From: Leptospira levettii
Lineage (GTDB): Bacteria; Spirochaetota; Leptospiria; Leptospirales; Leptospiraceae
Length of the DNA stretch: 64,000 bases
Assembly (NCBI RefSeq): GCF_002812085.1
Contig: NZ_NPDM01000003.1
Span: forward strand, 64,501-128,500
Direction of reading: 5' to 3'
Shown: in pieces, positions 25,837-36,182 of the stretch
Numbering within the stretch: the first letter of the stretch is position 1
Layout of the letters: every line of letters begins with the position of its first letter
Program-made: the position numbers and the translations under genes
The notes under the pieces: model-generated
Seen by the model: the letters and a program-made list of their open reading frames with translations, nothing else
The model's database searches: none
What the model was told of the DNA's origin: nothing

Positions 25837-28024
25837 AACCACAGAACATACGTTAGATCTTTTTGGTATGACCTGTGCGAATTGTGCCCTTCGAATTGAG
25901 AAGGGCCTTTCTAAACTCCCAGGTGTATCGGAAGTAAGAGTTAATTTTGCTCGTGAATCTGTTTTCCTTAGAGCAGAAGAACAAATACCAGTTGATACAC
26001 TCTTAAAAACAGTGGAGTCACTTGGTTACCAAGCAACGGAACATGATCCAAACAAACAATCAGAAACAGAAAAAAAACAGAAAGATCACATTCGAGTTTT
26101 AAAAATTCGATTTATCCTTTCGACTTTATTTTCTCTTCCTTTGTTTTATGGGATGGTAACACATTTCCAATTTTTATCCTTTTTACCGATGCCCCATATT
26201 TTGATGGACCGATGGGTGCAGATGATCATTGCAACTCCTGTTCAATTTTTGATAGGGTTTCCTTTTTATCAATCTGCCTATCGTGCACTTCGCAATGGGA
26301 CAGCCAATATGGATGTACTAGTGGTGATTGGAACAACAGCAGCTTTTGGATATAGCATCTTTGGAAAAGACTTATATTTTGAAACCTCAGTCGTCCTCAT
26401 CACATTTATATTAGGTGGTAAGTGGATTGAACATATGGCTAAAGGGAAAAGTAGTGATGGGATAAAAGCATTACTTTCGCTTCGTCCAGAAACTGCAACA
26501 GTAAAATCGAATGGTGTTTGGACAGAAGTCCCCAATGAATACTTAAAACAAGGTGACTTGGTTCTTGTTAAGGCACTCGAAAGATTTCCAATGGATGGAA
26601 TTGTTGCAGAAGGAGAGAGTTTTGCCGATGAATCCATGTTAACTGGTGAGAGTATGCCAGTGGAAAAAAAACTAGGAGATAAAATCCTCGGTGGAACAGT
26701 GAATGGGAACGGATCACTGGTTGTGAAAGCCATGAAAGTAGGGAATGATACCACTTTATCCCATATCATTAAATCAGTAGAGGAATCTCTTGGAACCAAA
26801 GCCCCGATCCAAAGAATTGCAGACCAGATATCAGCATACTTTGTACCTGTTGTCATTGCCCTTAGTGTCCTAGACTTTATCGTTTGGTACTTTGTTCTAA
26901 CACCAGGTGACATTACAAATGCGATCGAAACAAGTATCGCCATCCTTGTGATTGCATGTCCTTGTGCACTTGGACTTGCAACTCCGATCTCACTCCTTGT
27001 TGGAACGGGACGGGCTGCCAAACGAGGGATACTCTTTCGTAGTGCAGAGGCATTGGAATCAGTTGCAAAGATCAATATGATCTTCTTTGATAAAACGGGG
27101 ACTCTCACAGAAGGAAAACCTAAAGTAACAGGTGTTCTCGCCACTGGTGTTTCGGAAGATCAAAAATCCTTGGTATTTGGTCATGTGCTTGCAATGGAAG
27201 AAACATCCGATCACCCTTTGGCAAAAGCCATTTTGGACTTTGGAAAAGAGAAAAACTTTTATTCTAGTGATCTTGGGATTGTAAAAACTAACACTTCTCC
27301 TGGTGGGGGAATCCAAACTGAAATCGAAGGCAATTTGTATTATGCCGGCAAACAATTGTTTGCGGAAGAGAAGGGGTTTTTGATTCCACTCGATATCAAA
27401 ACTGGTGTCGAAGAGTGGATTAGTGAAGGTGTGAGTTTGGTATTTGTTGGAATCAAAGGGAAGATCGATGGGATGATTGTTTTTCGCATCGAAGACCAAG
27501 TTCGTGAATCCGCAAAACAAGCGATTGACGACTTACGTTCTATTGGAGTAGAACCCGTCCTTTTAACAGGAGACAATCCAATCGCTGCAAACAAAGTCGC
27601 CAAACTTGTGGGCATCACTGCAGTATATTCCAGTTTGTTACCCGAAGAAAAAGCAAAAATCATAAAACAACTGAAGGATTCCAATATCCATAGTGCCATG
27701 GTGGGAGATGGGATCAATGATGCTCCTGCTCTTGCTTCTGCTGGTGTAGGAATTGCGATGGGAACTGGATCTGACATTGCAATCAGCACTGCGGATGTTG
27801 TACTTGTGAATGGTGATATCCAAAGGATTGTGGATTTGATCAAAATCGGAAAGGATACGGTTCTTAATATCCGCCAAAATTTTGGTTGGGCTTTGGGGTA
27901 TAATTTACTCGGAATTCCGATTGCTGCTTCCGGTTTACTTGCTCCATGGGTGAGTGGTGCTGCAATGGCGTTTAGTTCTGTCTCTGTTGTCTTCAATGCC
28001 CTTCGCATGAGTCGATGGAAATAA
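25802..28024 (+). CDS. copA: Cu(I)-exporting P1B-type ATPase CopA
   Basis: 740 residues from the GTG at 25802; ATG at 25808 and TTG at 25820 are also possible. One N-terminal HMA domain (LFGMTCANCALRIEKG) is followed by membrane helices, the actuator SMLTGESMPVEK, the CPC metal site VIACPCALGLATP, the phosphorylation site FFDKTGTLTEGKP, the HP motif ETSDHPLAKAI and VGDGINDAPALASAGVGIAMG. The last two helices carry GYNLLGIPIAA and MAFSSVSVVFNALRM, the Tyr-Asn and Met/Ser-Ser signatures of the Cu(I) (P1B-1) subgroup. It pumps copper out of the cytoplasm and is controlled through the upstream CueR-type promoter. Confidence 0.95.
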   Translation: MRMVIPLETPNKTTEHTLDLFGMTCANCALRIEKGLSKLPGVSEVRVNFARESVFLRAEEQIPVDTLLKTVESLGYQATEHDPNKQSETEKKQKDHIRVLKIRFILSTLFSLPLFYGMVTHFQFLSFLPMPHILMDRWVQMIIATPVQFLIGFPFYQSAYRALRNGTANMDVLVVIGTTAAFGYSIFGKDLYFETSVVLITFILGGKWIEHMAKGKSSDGIKALLSLRPETATVKSNGVWTEVPNEYLKQGDLVLVKALERFPMDGIVAEGESFADESMLTGESMPVEKKLGDKILGGTVNGNGSLVVKAMKVGNDTTLSHIIKSVEESLGTKAPIQRIADQISAYFVPVVIALSVLDFIVWYFVLTPGDITNAIETSIAILVIACPCALGLATPISLLVGTGRAAKRGILFRSAEALESVAKINMIFFDKTGTLTEGKPKVTGVLATGVSEDQKSLVFGHVLAMEETSDHPLAKAILDFGKEKNFYSSDLGIVKTNTSPGGGIQTEIEGNLYYAGKQLFAEEKGFLIPLDIKTGVEEWISEGVSLVFVGIKGKIDGMIVFRIEDQVRESAKQAIDDLRSIGVEPVLLTGDNPIAANKVAKLVGITAVYSSLLPEEKAKIIKQLKDSNIHSAMVGDGINDAPALASAGVGIAMGTGSDIAISTADVVLVNGDIQRIVDLIKIGKDTVLNIRQNFGWALGYNLLGIPIAASGLLAPWVSGAAMAFSSVSVVFNALRMSRWK

Positions 28025-28057
28025 CTAAAAAAAGAGAGAAACACTAGGAACCTTTTT

Positions 28058-28870
28058 GTGGATATTTTGTTTTTAAAACCTCCTTTTGAATGGGAAACTT
28101 TTATCAAAGAGTTTTGGATTTGGAGGGAGGTAAAATCAAATGAACTCCCTTGGATCATACCGTCTTACGAATGTGAGATGGTGTTTCATTTGGGAGAACC
28201 ACCTATGGTAGAAACAGAATCGGGTGAGACCTTTTTATTGCCAAAATCCCATTTGGTTGGTCCACAAACAAGAAGGTGGCGTGTTCTTTCACCTTCCCAA
28301 TTAAACTTGGTTTCCATCCGTTTTTATGTGGCATCTTTGTATGCGCTATTTTCCAAACAAGGTTTGCCTCTAAAAAATCAATTCCCTGAAATACCACCTA
28401 ACTCTGAATTGGAGATAATTTTCCAAAGAGTAAACGTAGAAGAAACGGATATCATCCAATCCTTGTCTGAGTATTTAAAAAACTTTCCAGGGAAACAAAC
28501 AGAAGTTCCAACCTATGTTCGATTTGCACTGATGGAACTGAACCAACCCAAAACTAGTATCAATTCCCTTGCAAAAAAATTAGGCATCTCCAGGAAACAA
28601 TTGGAACGAAAATTCCAGGAAGTTATTGGACTCAATCCATCCGAATACCGTTCTGTCCATCGTGTTTTAACTCTTGTAAGGAATCCCGAACATTACCAAA
28701 CAAACAATCCGAATCTTCGTCTAACTGATATCGCGCAGAATTTTGAATATGCAGACCAGTCCCATTTTAACCATGATTTTAAACGAAATTCGGGTACGAT
28801 CCCAAAAGATTGGTTTGCAGAATATGAAAAAATGTCTCATTTTTACAAGCAAACAAACAAGGAAAAGTGA
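28058..28870 (+). CDS. AraC-family transcriptional regulator
   Basis: 270 residues starting at GTG. The N-terminal half (EWETFIKEFWIWREVKS, CEMVFHLGEPP, LVGPQTRRWRVLSPSQLNLVSIRFY) resembles the ligand-binding part of DUF6597-type AraC proteins. The C-terminal half has two helix-turn-helix units: SINSLAKKLGISRKQLERKFQEVIGLNP and LRLTDIAQNFEYADQSHFNHDFKRNSGTIP. It follows CopA by 33 bases on the same strand but need not belong to the copper unit. It probably binds near its own targets; the ligand is unknown. Confidence 0.88.
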   Translation: MDILFLKPPFEWETFIKEFWIWREVKSNELPWIIPSYECEMVFHLGEPPMVETESGETFLLPKSHLVGPQTRRWRVLSPSQLNLVSIRFYVASLYALFSKQGLPLKNQFPEIPPNSELEIIFQRVNVEETDIIQSLSEYLKNFPGKQTEVPTYVRFALMELNQPKTSINSLAKKLGISRKQLERKFQEVIGLNPSEYRSVHRVLTLVRNPEHYQTNNPNLRLTDIAQNFEYADQSHFNHDFKRNSGTIPKDWFAEYEKMSHFYKQTNKEK

Positions 28871-28876
28871 TACGAT

Positions 28877-29353
28877 ATGGGTATGATCCAAAACATAATC
28901 GATTTCGCATTGAAATCAAAATCCAATATTCGACTTCGCAGTTTGTGTTCTGCTATCACTAGGGGTGACAGAGATAGTTTTGATTTATTGTTATCCGATG
29001 TAGAATTAAAAAAAATTTGTTTAACTGAGTCGGCTTTGTTACTTGGGCTTGCAGTGGTTGAGGTATCCGATCTCTATTTTTTAAAACGATTACTCGCCAT
29101 TGGTCTGAACCCAGACGAACCAGATAACATGGGTTTGTATCCAATTCATAAAGCAGCTGAATCAGGAAATATCGAAGCAGTGGAAACATTATTATATGCA
29201 GGCGCAAACCCCAATGCAGCAGATCCGAGTGGTGTCACTGCACTTCACATTGCCAATAGTTTTGATGGTCTCGGAGAATTGTCTGACTTACTCATCCGCA
29301 TGGGTGCCAATATTTACCAAAGAGACAAACTCGGAAAACGTTATCTGATGTAA
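28877..29353 (+). CDS. Ankyrin-repeat protein
   Basis: 158 residues, cytoplasmic. Ankyrin units are seen as NPDEPDNMGLYPIHKAAESGNIEAVETLLYAGANPNAADPSGVTALHIANSF and a final partial unit LIRMGANIYQRDKLGKR. An N-terminal helical part (ALKSKSNIRLRSLCSAIT) probably holds one degenerate repeat. Such proteins mediate protein contacts; the partner is unknown. It starts 6 bases after the AraC gene stop, so the pair is likely cotranscribed. Confidence 0.85.
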   Translation: MGMIQNIIDFALKSKSNIRLRSLCSAITRGDRDSFDLLLSDVELKKICLTESALLLGLAVVEVSDLYFLKRLLAIGLNPDEPDNMGLYPIHKAAESGNIEAVETLLYAGANPNAADPSGVTALHIANSFDGLGELSDLLIRMGANIYQRDKLGKRYLM

Positions 29354-29398
29354 CGATTCGTTCTTGTCGTACAACTAGGTATCGAAATCTTTACGATT

Positions 29399-30577
29399 AT
29401 GATAGGAACACCATTTACGAAACAGGCAACAAAACTCCTCCTTCTTGGTTCAGGAGAATTAGGAAAGGAGGTAGCGATTGAAGCCAATCGATTGGGTGTC
29501 CATGTCATCGCTGTGGATCGTTATCCAAATGCACCTGCAATGCTTGTGGCACAAGAATCTCGTGTCATCAATATGCTCGATCCGAAAGAATTAGAAGCCA
29601 CCATACGCGAGTTAAAGCCAAATTATGTTGTGCCTGAAATAGAAGCCATCCATACAGAAACTTTAGTCCGTTTGGAATCCGAAGGATTTAAAATCATTCC
29701 CAGTGCCAAAGCAGTTAACCTCACAATGAACCGTGAGGGAATTCGAAACTTCGTAGCAAAAGAATTAGGTTTAAAAACATCTGCTTATCTTTTTGCAGAC
29801 ACAGAAGATGATTTTACAAAAGCCATCCATACGATAGGATTTCCTTGTGTGGTAAAACCCATCATGAGTTCTTCTGGTAAAGGACAGAGTCTCATCAAAA
29901 CAGAATCCGACATCCACAAAGCATGGGAGTATGGCCAAACGGGTGGTCGTACAGGCAAAGGAAAGATGATCATCGAAGAATTTATTCCTTTTGATTTTGA
30001 AATTACCTTACTCACTATCCGTCACATTGGTGGCACAAGTTTTTTACCACCAATCGGGCATAGACAAGTAAACGGGGATTATGTGGAGTCTTGGATGCCC
30101 CAACCTATGTCAAATTTAGCATTAGAATCCGCAAAACAAATTGCTGAAAAAGTCACCACAGGGCTTGGTGGTTTCGGAATTTTTGGTGTGGAACTTTTTG
30201 TCAAAGGGGACGAAGTGTACTTTAGTGAGGTTTCTCCAAGACCACATGATACAGGCCTTGTCACCCTCATCTCTCAAAATATTTCTGAATTTTCGTTACA
30301 TGCGAGAGCACTTCTTGGCCTACCAATCCCTGAACTCATCTTCCAAACACCTGCTGCTAGTTCTGCGATTTTGCTCGAAGGGGATACCAAGTCACCAGAA
30401 TACGTGGGTTTAAAAGAAGCTTTGTCGATTCCAGGAGTTGACATTCGTATCTTCGGAAAACCAGAAGTGATTGGGAAACGCCGAATGGGTGTTAGTTTAG
30501 CTCTCGGCAAATCCATTGAGGAAGCAAAAGAAAAAGCGAATCGTGCAAGGGACTACATCCAATTAAAAACTTCCTAA
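29399..30577 (+). CDS. purT: Formate-dependent phosphoribosylglycinamide formyltransferase PurT
   Basis: 392 residues, the usual length. The ATP-grasp enzyme is recognised from [108 protein letters not shown] and [19 protein letters not shown]. It makes N-formyl-GAR from GAR, formate and ATP in purine synthesis. It stands alone; no purine-regulatory site is visible in the 45 bases upstream. Confidence 0.96.
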   Translation: MIGTPFTKQATKLLLLGSGELGKEVAIEANRLGVHVIAVDRYPNAPAMLVAQESRVINMLDPKELEATIRELKPNYVVPEIEAIHTETLVRLESEGFKIIPSAKAVNLTMNREGIRNFVAKELGLKTSAYLFADTEDDFTKAIHTIGFPCVVKPIMSSSGKGQSLIKTESDIHKAWEYGQTGGRTGKGKMIIEEFIPFDFEITLLTIRHIGGTSFLPPIGHRQVNGDYVESWMPQPMSNLALESAKQIAEKVTTGLGGFGIFGVELFVKGDEVYFSEVSPRPHDTGLVTLISQNISEFSLHARALLGLPIPELIFQTPAASSAILLEGDTKSPEYVGLKEALSIPGVDIRIFGKPEVIGKRRMGVSLALGKSIEEAKEKANRARDYIQLKTS

Positions 30578-30619
30578 TCGGGTTACCATTAACGATAAAT
30601 CGATTAGCCAACACAGATT

Positions 30620-31369
30620 TTATTTCAGTGTTTCGTTTTGGTTGATGGTTTGGGTTTTGAAATTTGTCATTTTGTCTTCATAAATACTTTCTTCTCGAAA
30701 AGGGAGAAAGGCATTGTCGTAATGGATGGCGAGGTATTTGGAACTCGAACCAAAACCACGGATGAGTTCTGATTCAATGGTATCAAAATCATAAAACTCT
30801 ATGGAATCCATGTACTGGCCATCATGGAGTAAATTCAAAAAAATAACAAACTTCCCTGAATGTTTTAAAATCTTCAGAGCAAATAACATTTCTCGCAGTT
30901 TCAAAAGATACAAATAGGGACGCATGTTCCTTGCCATCACCAATTTTTGTTCCGCTTCACTTACGTCACGTAACGCCAAACGTAAAAAAGCCTTTGTTTG
31001 TGCTTTTTCTTTGTCTCTTGCTTTTCTACCGAGTATCTCAAGTTCACTGCGAACAAGTGTTATGTTTTTTGTAAGAATTTTGTCGTAGAGTTGTATGAGT
31101 TTGTATTGAGTGGAACGAACGGCAAGGTAGGCTTCTCCATAATTTCCTTGGATATGAAGGCTTTTGAAACGTAAGTATTCATCGATAATGGATCGGTATT
31201 CCAATTTATCTTCTGCATCACCTAAATGGATGATACTGGAATCGAGGGAACGAACGAGGAGGTAGTTTTCTTCTGCGCCAAAGGCCACCTGTAAGTTTCC
31301 ATTGGAGTAAGACGAGTCCACTCCGAATAAACAAAGGCCTCCTAATATACACAAAAGATAAGTTCGCAC
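30620..31369 (-). CDS. Exported protein of unknown function
   Basis: 249 residues with a signal peptide (MRTYLLCILGGLCLFGVDSSYS). The mature part is mostly helical: YRSIIDEYLRFKSLHIQGNYGEAYLAVRSTQYKLIQLYDKIL, and a charged helix VRSELEILGRKARDKEKAQTKAFLRLALRDVSEAEQKLVMA, then a mixed C-terminus. It may be periplasmic and TPR-like, but I cannot assign a family. It converges on purT and is divergent from the ABC-F gene across 186 bases that show no other structure. Confidence 0.65.
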   Translation of the reverse strand: MRTYLLCILGGLCLFGVDSSYSNGNLQVAFGAEENYLLVRSLDSSIIHLGDAEDKLEYRSIIDEYLRFKSLHIQGNYGEAYLAVRSTQYKLIQLYDKILTKNITLVRSELEILGRKARDKEKAQTKAFLRLALRDVSEAEQKLVMARNMRPYLYLLKLREMLFALKILKHSGKFVIFLNLLHDGQYMDSIEFYDFDTIESELIRGFGSSSKYLAIHYDNAFLPFREESIYEDKMTNFKTQTINQNETLK

Positions 31370-31555
31370 AGTAGAGTTTCGGCTTCTTCAGTGGTCAAAA
31401 AAAGTTCATAATTTCAAACGTTTGTTCCTTTGTAATTATGTCAGAAATTTTTCACCAAATCCTTAAAAAACACAGTTAATTCCAGTTCTTTCTACTCGTC
31501 CTTTCGGATACTTTTTGCATCTTGGTTTTATCTCTACTCTCCCTTCGGAAATTAT

Positions 31556-33052
31556 ATGATCAAAATATCTGGCTTAAACAAACAATTCAATGGAAACGTT
31601 TTATTTGATGACTTACAATTCAGTGTGAATCGCGGGGAAAGGGTGGGCCTCGTCGGGCGTAACGGACATGGAAAATCAACCCTTGTCCAAATCATCCAAG
31701 GAAAAACAGAACCCGATTCGGGAAACATCACCATCCCCAAGGGATACCGCATTGGCCATTTAGAACAACATTTGGTCTTCACCAAACCAACCGTACTCGA
31801 AGAATGTGCACTAGGTTTACCAGAAGGGGATGAGTACGAAACTTGGAAAGTCGAGAGGATTTTATTTGGACTTGGGTTCTCCGAAAAAGACATGGAACGT
31901 AGCCCCGATGAATTTTCGGGTGGGTACCAAATCCGTATGAACTTGGCAAAACTTTTAGTATCTGCACCCGACATGCTCATATTAGATGAACCAAACAACT
32001 ACTTGGACATTGTCACCATACGTTGGTTAGAGGAATTCCTTCGAGAATGGGAAGGAGAAATCATTCTCATCACTCACGACAGAAGTTTTATGGACAGTGT
32101 TGTGACTCATACAGTGGCTATCCACCGCACAAAGGCAATCAAAGTGCAAGGTGATACAGAAAAGTTATACACACAAATCAACCAAGCTGAAGAAATTTAT
32201 GAAAAAACTCGACTGAACGAGGCAAAAAAACGCAAACAAGAAGAGATGTTCATCGCGAAGTTTAAAGCAAAAGCGAGTTTTGCAAGTCGCACACAATCAC
32301 GTGTCAAAAAATTAGAAAAACAAGGTGAGATGAAGGCACTCGATACCATCGAAGATATGGAATTGTATTTTAACAGTGCACCTTTTTCCGCCAACCAAAT
32401 GTTAAGCGTAGAGGATGTATCATTTTCCTATGATGGAAAATCTCCGTATTTATTTGAAAATTTTTCCATCAGTGTTGGGCCTGAAGATCGGATTTGTATC
32501 ATCGGAAAAAACGGGAAAGGAAAATCAACCCTTCTAAAATTGATTGCAGGTGAACTCACTCCTGTAACGGGAAGTGTAAAAAAACACCCCATCTTAAAAG
32601 AAGGATACTTTGGACAGACTAACAAATTGAATATGAACGAAAGTAATACGGTTGTCCAAGAGATCATGAGTGCTGACCCCAACTGTTCAGAAGGGAAAGC
32701 TCGTAACATTGCCGGTGGTTTGATGTTTTCAGAAGACCTCGCACTGAAGAAAATCAAAGTGCTTTCTGGGGGTGAAAAGAGCCGAGTTTTACTTGGAAAA
32801 ATCCTTGTGACCCCATGCCACTTACTTTACTTAGATGAGCCAACAAACCACTTGGATATGCAATCCTGTGACTCCCTCATTGAGGCGATTGATAACTTTG
32901 ATGGATCTGTCATCATGGTCACCCACAACGAAATGCACTTGCGCGCTGTAGCCACAAAACTCATTGTATTCGATGATGACCGAGTTTTTGTCTATGATGG
33001 TGGTTATGACGACTTCCTCAGTGACATTGGCTGGAAGGATGAAACCGTTTGA
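31556..33052 (+). CDS. ABC-F family ATPase
   Basis: 498 residues with two ATP-binding cassettes and no membrane segment. Cassette 1 has [32 protein letters not shown] and [22 protein letters not shown]; cassette 2 has [32 protein letters not shown] and [14 protein letters not shown]. The charged linker ([41 protein letters not shown]) is typical. It is closest in layout to the YbiT-type group, which acts on ribosomes. The first Walker B reads DEPNN instead of DEPTN. The stop overlaps the start of the ABC exporter ATPase, an unusual pairing. Confidence 0.9.
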   Translation: MIKISGLNKQFNGNVLFDDLQFSVNRGERVGLVGRNGHGKSTLVQIIQGKTEPDSGNITIPKGYRIGHLEQHLVFTKPTVLEECALGLPEGDEYETWKVERILFGLGFSEKDMERSPDEFSGGYQIRMNLAKLLVSAPDMLILDEPNNYLDIVTIRWLEEFLREWEGEIILITHDRSFMDSVVTHTVAIHRTKAIKVQGDTEKLYTQINQAEEIYEKTRLNEAKKRKQEEMFIAKFKAKASFASRTQSRVKKLEKQGEMKALDTIEDMELYFNSAPFSANQMLSVEDVSFSYDGKSPYLFENFSISVGPEDRICIIGKNGKGKSTLLKLIAGELTPVTGSVKKHPILKEGYFGQTNKLNMNESNTVVQEIMSADPNCSEGKARNIAGGLMFSEDLALKKIKVLSGGEKSRVLLGKILVTPCHLLYLDEPTNHLDMQSCDSLIEAIDNFDGSVIMVTHNEMHLRAVATKLIVFDDDRVFVYDGGYDDFLSDIGWKDETV

Positions 33053-33975
33053 AACCAATCCTAACTGTAAAACAAGTTTCCAAGTCCTATGACAATGGAT
33101 TCCAAGCACTGAAAACCGTAAATTGGGAAGTGGGCGAGGGAGAAATCCATGCCCTACTTGGACCGAATGGTGCCGGGAAAACCACTCTGATCAATTTGAT
33201 CTGTGGCATTGTCTCACCTAGTGCCGGTGAGGTGAAAGTGGATGGGCATGATATCATCCAAGAATTTAAAAAAACAAGATCTCTGATTGGTCTTGTCCCA
33301 CAAGAGCTCAGTGTCCATGCGTTTGAAACCGTTTGGGCGAGTGTGAGTTTTACACGGGGGTTGTATGGAAAACCGGCTAATCCAAAATACATCGAAGAAG
33401 TATTAAAATCACTTTCCCTTTGGGACAAAAAAGACCAAAGGATTATGACTTTATCTGGTGGAATGAAACGCCGGGTGCTCATCGCCAAAGCATTGTCACA
33501 CGAACCAAAAATTTTGTTTTTGGATGAACCAAGTGCTGGTGTGGATGTGGAACTCCGTAAGGATATGTGGAAAATTGTAGAATCCCTTCGTAACAATGGA
33601 GTCACGATCATCCTCACAACTCACTATATCGAAGAGGCAGAGTTAATTGCAGACCGAATCTCTGTGATCCGAAAGGGTGAAATTTTCCTCACCGAAAACA
33701 AAGACAAACTCATGAAACAATTGGGAACCAAACAATTGCGAATTGAATTGAAAAAATCAATCAAATCGATTCCAAAGTCGTTATCAAAGTACAAACTCGA
33801 ACTTTCTGATAACAATACCACCTTTGTTTTCACGTATGACCGTTCGGATGATAGTAGTGTGATGACCAAACTTTTGGATGATCTCAAAAAAGAAAAAATC
33901 CAATTCAGTGATTTGAGCACAAAACAAAGTAGCTTAGAAGAAATTTTTGTTCAGTTATTACAGGAGACCGTATGA
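33049..33975 (+). CDS. ABC-2 type exporter, ATP-binding subunit
   Basis: 308 residues starting at TTG that overlaps the ABC-F stop by 4 bases. Walker A is [18 protein letters not shown], the Q-loop region [17 protein letters not shown], signature [19 protein letters not shown], Walker [18 protein letters not shown], and the switch His in [17 protein letters not shown]-terminal part (about 220-308) is typical of DrrA/CcmA-type exporters. It powers the permease encoded next, and the substrate (drug, lipid or polysaccharide) is not visible. Confidence 0.92.
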   Translation: MKPILTVKQVSKSYDNGFQALKTVNWEVGEGEIHALLGPNGAGKTTLINLICGIVSPSAGEVKVDGHDIIQEFKKTRSLIGLVPQELSVHAFETVWASVSFTRGLYGKPANPKYIEEVLKSLSLWDKKDQRIMTLSGGMKRRVLIAKALSHEPKILFLDEPSAGVDVELRKDMWKIVESLRNNGVTIILTTHYIEEAELIADRISVIRKGEIFLTENKDKLMKQLGTKQLRIELKKSIKSIPKSLSKYKLELSDNNTTFVFTYDRSDDSSVMTKLLDDLKKEKIQFSDLSTKQSSLEEIFVQLLQETV

Positions 33976-34733
33976 ATTTCCATGCCATCCAAGCAATTTA
34001 TCGATTTGAAATGGCTCGTACATTTCGTACTCTATTACAAAGTATAGCCTCTCCAGTTCTTTCCACATCTTTGTACTTCATTGTGTTTGGATCTGCCATT
34101 GGGTCTCGGATCCAAGAAATTGACGGAATCCATTATGGAAGTTTTATTGTGCCGGGCCTTGTGATGTTATCCCTCCTCACGGAAAGTATTTCCAATGCAT
34201 CCTTTGGGATTTATTTTCCCAAGTTCAATGGAACCATTTATGAAATCCTTTCGGCACCTGTGACGATGTGGGAAGTTGTGATTGGGTATGTGGGAGCTGC
34301 GGCAACCAAGTCTCTCATGTTGGGAATTCTTATGCTCATTACCGCTTCCTTTTTTGTTCCCATTCGCATTGACCATCCATTCCTGATGGTATTTTTTCTC
34401 TTACTCACCTGCATTAGTTTTAGTTTGTTTGGGTTTGTGATTGGGATATGGGCAGACAGTTTTGAAAAATTACAAATGATTCCGATGCTTGTGATCACAC
34501 CTCTTGTATTTCTCGGGGGGAGTTTTTATTCGATCCAAATGTTACCAAGTTTTTGGCAAAAAATCAGTATGTTTAACCCAGTTTTGTATTTGGTGAGTGG
34601 GTTTCGTTATAGTTTTTTTGAACGAGCGGATGTGGCTTTGTCTGTGAGTATTGGGATGATCCTTGTGTTCCTTTCGGTTTGTTTGGCAGTCACATGGCTC
34701 ATCTTTCGCACTGGGTATAAAATCAAAAATTAA
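33972..34733 (+). CDS. ABC-2 type exporter, permease subunit
   Basis: 253 residues with six membrane segments in the ABC-2 pattern: [100 protein letters not shown] and a last helix ending FRTGYKIKN. The ATG overlaps the ATPase stop by 4 bases (ATGA), so the subunits are coupled. With the ATPase it forms an inner-membrane exporter. Confidence 0.9.
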   Translation: MNFHAIQAIYRFEMARTFRTLLQSIASPVLSTSLYFIVFGSAIGSRIQEIDGIHYGSFIVPGLVMLSLLTESISNASFGIYFPKFNGTIYEILSAPVTMWEVVIGYVGAAATKSLMLGILMLITASFFVPIRIDHPFLMVFFLLLTCISFSLFGFVIGIWADSFEKLQMIPMLVITPLVFLGGSFYSIQMLPSFWQKISMFNPVLYLVSGFRYSFFERADVALSVSIGMILVFLSVCLAVTWLIFRTGYKIKN

Positions 34734-34786
34734 GAACCCTAATCCTTTCGATTCTTTCTCTCTTTCTCCCTTAGGAACCCCATCCA

Positions 34787-35482
34787 CTATTTTTGTTTGG
34801 TGAGGATCCTAAGGTCAGCAACTAATCTCTGTATGTCGCCAGTTCCTTTGGCGCGGTAAATCCCACGAAGGTATTTTTTCCCATCAAATAAAAAAATATT
34901 TTCTGTATGAACAAATTCATATTTGTTTTTTTCCACAGAAAATCCTTCTACTTCCGCCCCACATGTGGTTTTGGCAAACGATTCAATGATTTCAGGTTCC
35001 CCTGTATAAAAATTCCAGTTTGGATTTTGGATTTTGTAGAGAGTGCGGTACTTGGAAAGGACTGCAGGTGTGTCTTCTTTGGGATTGATGGAGATGGAAC
35101 TAATTTCTAAGTCTTTGAATTCGGATAACTGTGGTTCGATTTGGATGATATTTTTAGTGATCATCGGACAAATCCCACGGCAGGTTGCATAAAAGAAAAC
35201 AACCAAACTGATTTTAGGTGAATGTTCTCTGAGTAAAATTTGTTTTCCCAAATGGTTTGTGAGTTTGAACCCTTCGGGGATTTGGTGTAAGTCAGAGGTT
35301 TCGTTTGGAGCTTTTGTCCAAATGGGATCAAAGTCTTTTCCTAAAAAATAGGGCAAAGAATCCGTTTCCGGAGAAGATTGGTACTCCTTACAAGTACCCA
35401 ATACAAACGAAAAAAAGAAACAGAATAGAAAGAGGGAAGTGGATTTGGAAAAAGATTTCCCAAAATAGAGATTTGGTTTCAT
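34787..35482 (-). CDS. Sco1/SenC-family lipoprotein
   Basis: 231 residues from the ATG at 35482, where a signal peptide begins (STSLFLFCFFFSFVLGTC gives a lipobox). The thioredoxin-like domain has the copper motif TCRGICPM (Cys-x-x-x-Cys-Pro), ISINPKEDTPAVLSKYRTLY, NWNFYTGEPEIIESFAKTT and the conserved His in YEFVHTENIFLF. Sco proteins bind Cu and deliver it to, or reduce, the CuA site of cytochrome oxidase. It is the third gene of a minus-strand unit with the MORN and YHYH lipoproteins. Confidence 0.9.
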   Translation of the reverse strand: MKPNLYFGKSFSKSTSLFLFCFFFSFVLGTCKEYQSSPETDSLPYFLGKDFDPIWTKAPNETSDLHQIPEGFKLTNHLGKQILLREHSPKISLVVFFYATCRGICPMITKNIIQIEPQLSEFKDLEISSISINPKEDTPAVLSKYRTLYKIQNPNWNFYTGEPEIIESFAKTTCGAEVEGFSVEKNKYEFVHTENIFLFDGKKYLRGIYRAKGTGDIQRLVADLRILTKQK

Positions 35483-35546
35483 TCCATTCGGACTTGGTTT
35501 TGTTTCAAAGATTTGCAAAAAGGGACTCTTTCTTTTTATCGTATTA

Positions 35547-36182
35547 TCATAGTTTGGTGGAAGTATTTTGTGGGATCATACCAGTTGGGTTCTCTATTCC
35601 TTCCGGGATGGGATCACAGAGTTTACTCCCTGGTCGGCCAAAACTTTCTCCCGATTCCAAAAACACTTGGTTCAAATAAATTTGCCCCCGTTTGTTCCAT
35701 TTTTTCACCACCTTTGGTTTCCCAGAAGGGAAAAAGGTTTGGTAGGTTGCCAATTGCCCATTGTCAAAGTATTCCAAATGTTCGCCGATTGGGACTCCCA
35801 TATCATATTCCGAAGATTGGCGGACCTTTCCCGATGGGAAGTACAAGGTTTGGGTTCCATGTTTTTGTCCATACCGAATGTGCCGAGATTCGAGTAAGAC
35901 ACCAGAAAAGGATTTTACCGTATAACTTCCATGAGGTACACCTTTGTAAAATTCGGTTTCATAAGTTTCGGTTAGTACGGCATTTTCAGCCACGTAAAAC
36001 CCATTGAATGGTTTTCCCTTGTACAAAAGAAAATGGTTTTGGTCTTCCGAAAGGTCTTTGTCTCCTTGTTTGACCGTTTCTTTGCCACAAGACAAAGAAA
36101 GGAAAAACAAAACAGAAACAAAGACAAATTGAAGTGGGAACAACAAGACCTTGTTAGTTGGAAACCGTTCCTGGTGTTCCAT
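35547..36182 (-). CDS. MORN-repeat lipoprotein (YwqK-like)
   Basis: 211 residues from the ATG at 36182, which overlaps the YHYH gene by 29 bases. A hydrophobic signal ends in SLSC, a lipobox. Then come MORN/YwqK-type repeats: GKPFNGFYVAEN, GVPHGSYTVKSFSGVL, GQKHGTQTLYFPSGKVRQ, GVPIGEHLEYFDNGQLATYQTFFPSGKPK and WNKRGQIYLNQV. Such repeats form beta-sheet strips and bind lipids or proteins. It sits between the YHYH and Sco1 genes and may help present copper or lipid partners (inference). Confidence 0.82.
   Translation of the reverse strand: MEHQERFPTNKVLLFPLQFVFVSVLFFLSLSCGKETVKQGDKDLSEDQNHFLLYKGKPFNGFYVAENAVLTETYETEFYKGVPHGSYTVKSFSGVLLESRHIRYGQKHGTQTLYFPSGKVRQSSEYDMGVPIGEHLEYFDNGQLATYQTFFPSGKPKVVKKWNKRGQIYLNQVFLESGESFGRPGSKLCDPIPEGIENPTGMIPQNTSTKL

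Noticed and set aside
26278..27144. Minus-strand frame of 288 codons inside copA
   Set aside because: Antisense to strongly conserved CopA motifs; product has no recognisable domain.
27340..28158. Minus-strand frame of 272 codons over the copA end
   Set aside because: Antisense to the conserved ATPase core; no domain or ribosome site.
35513..36007. Plus-strand frame of 164 codons opposite the MORN lipoprotein
   Set aside because: Antisense to a repeat protein with good signal peptide; product lacks known features.
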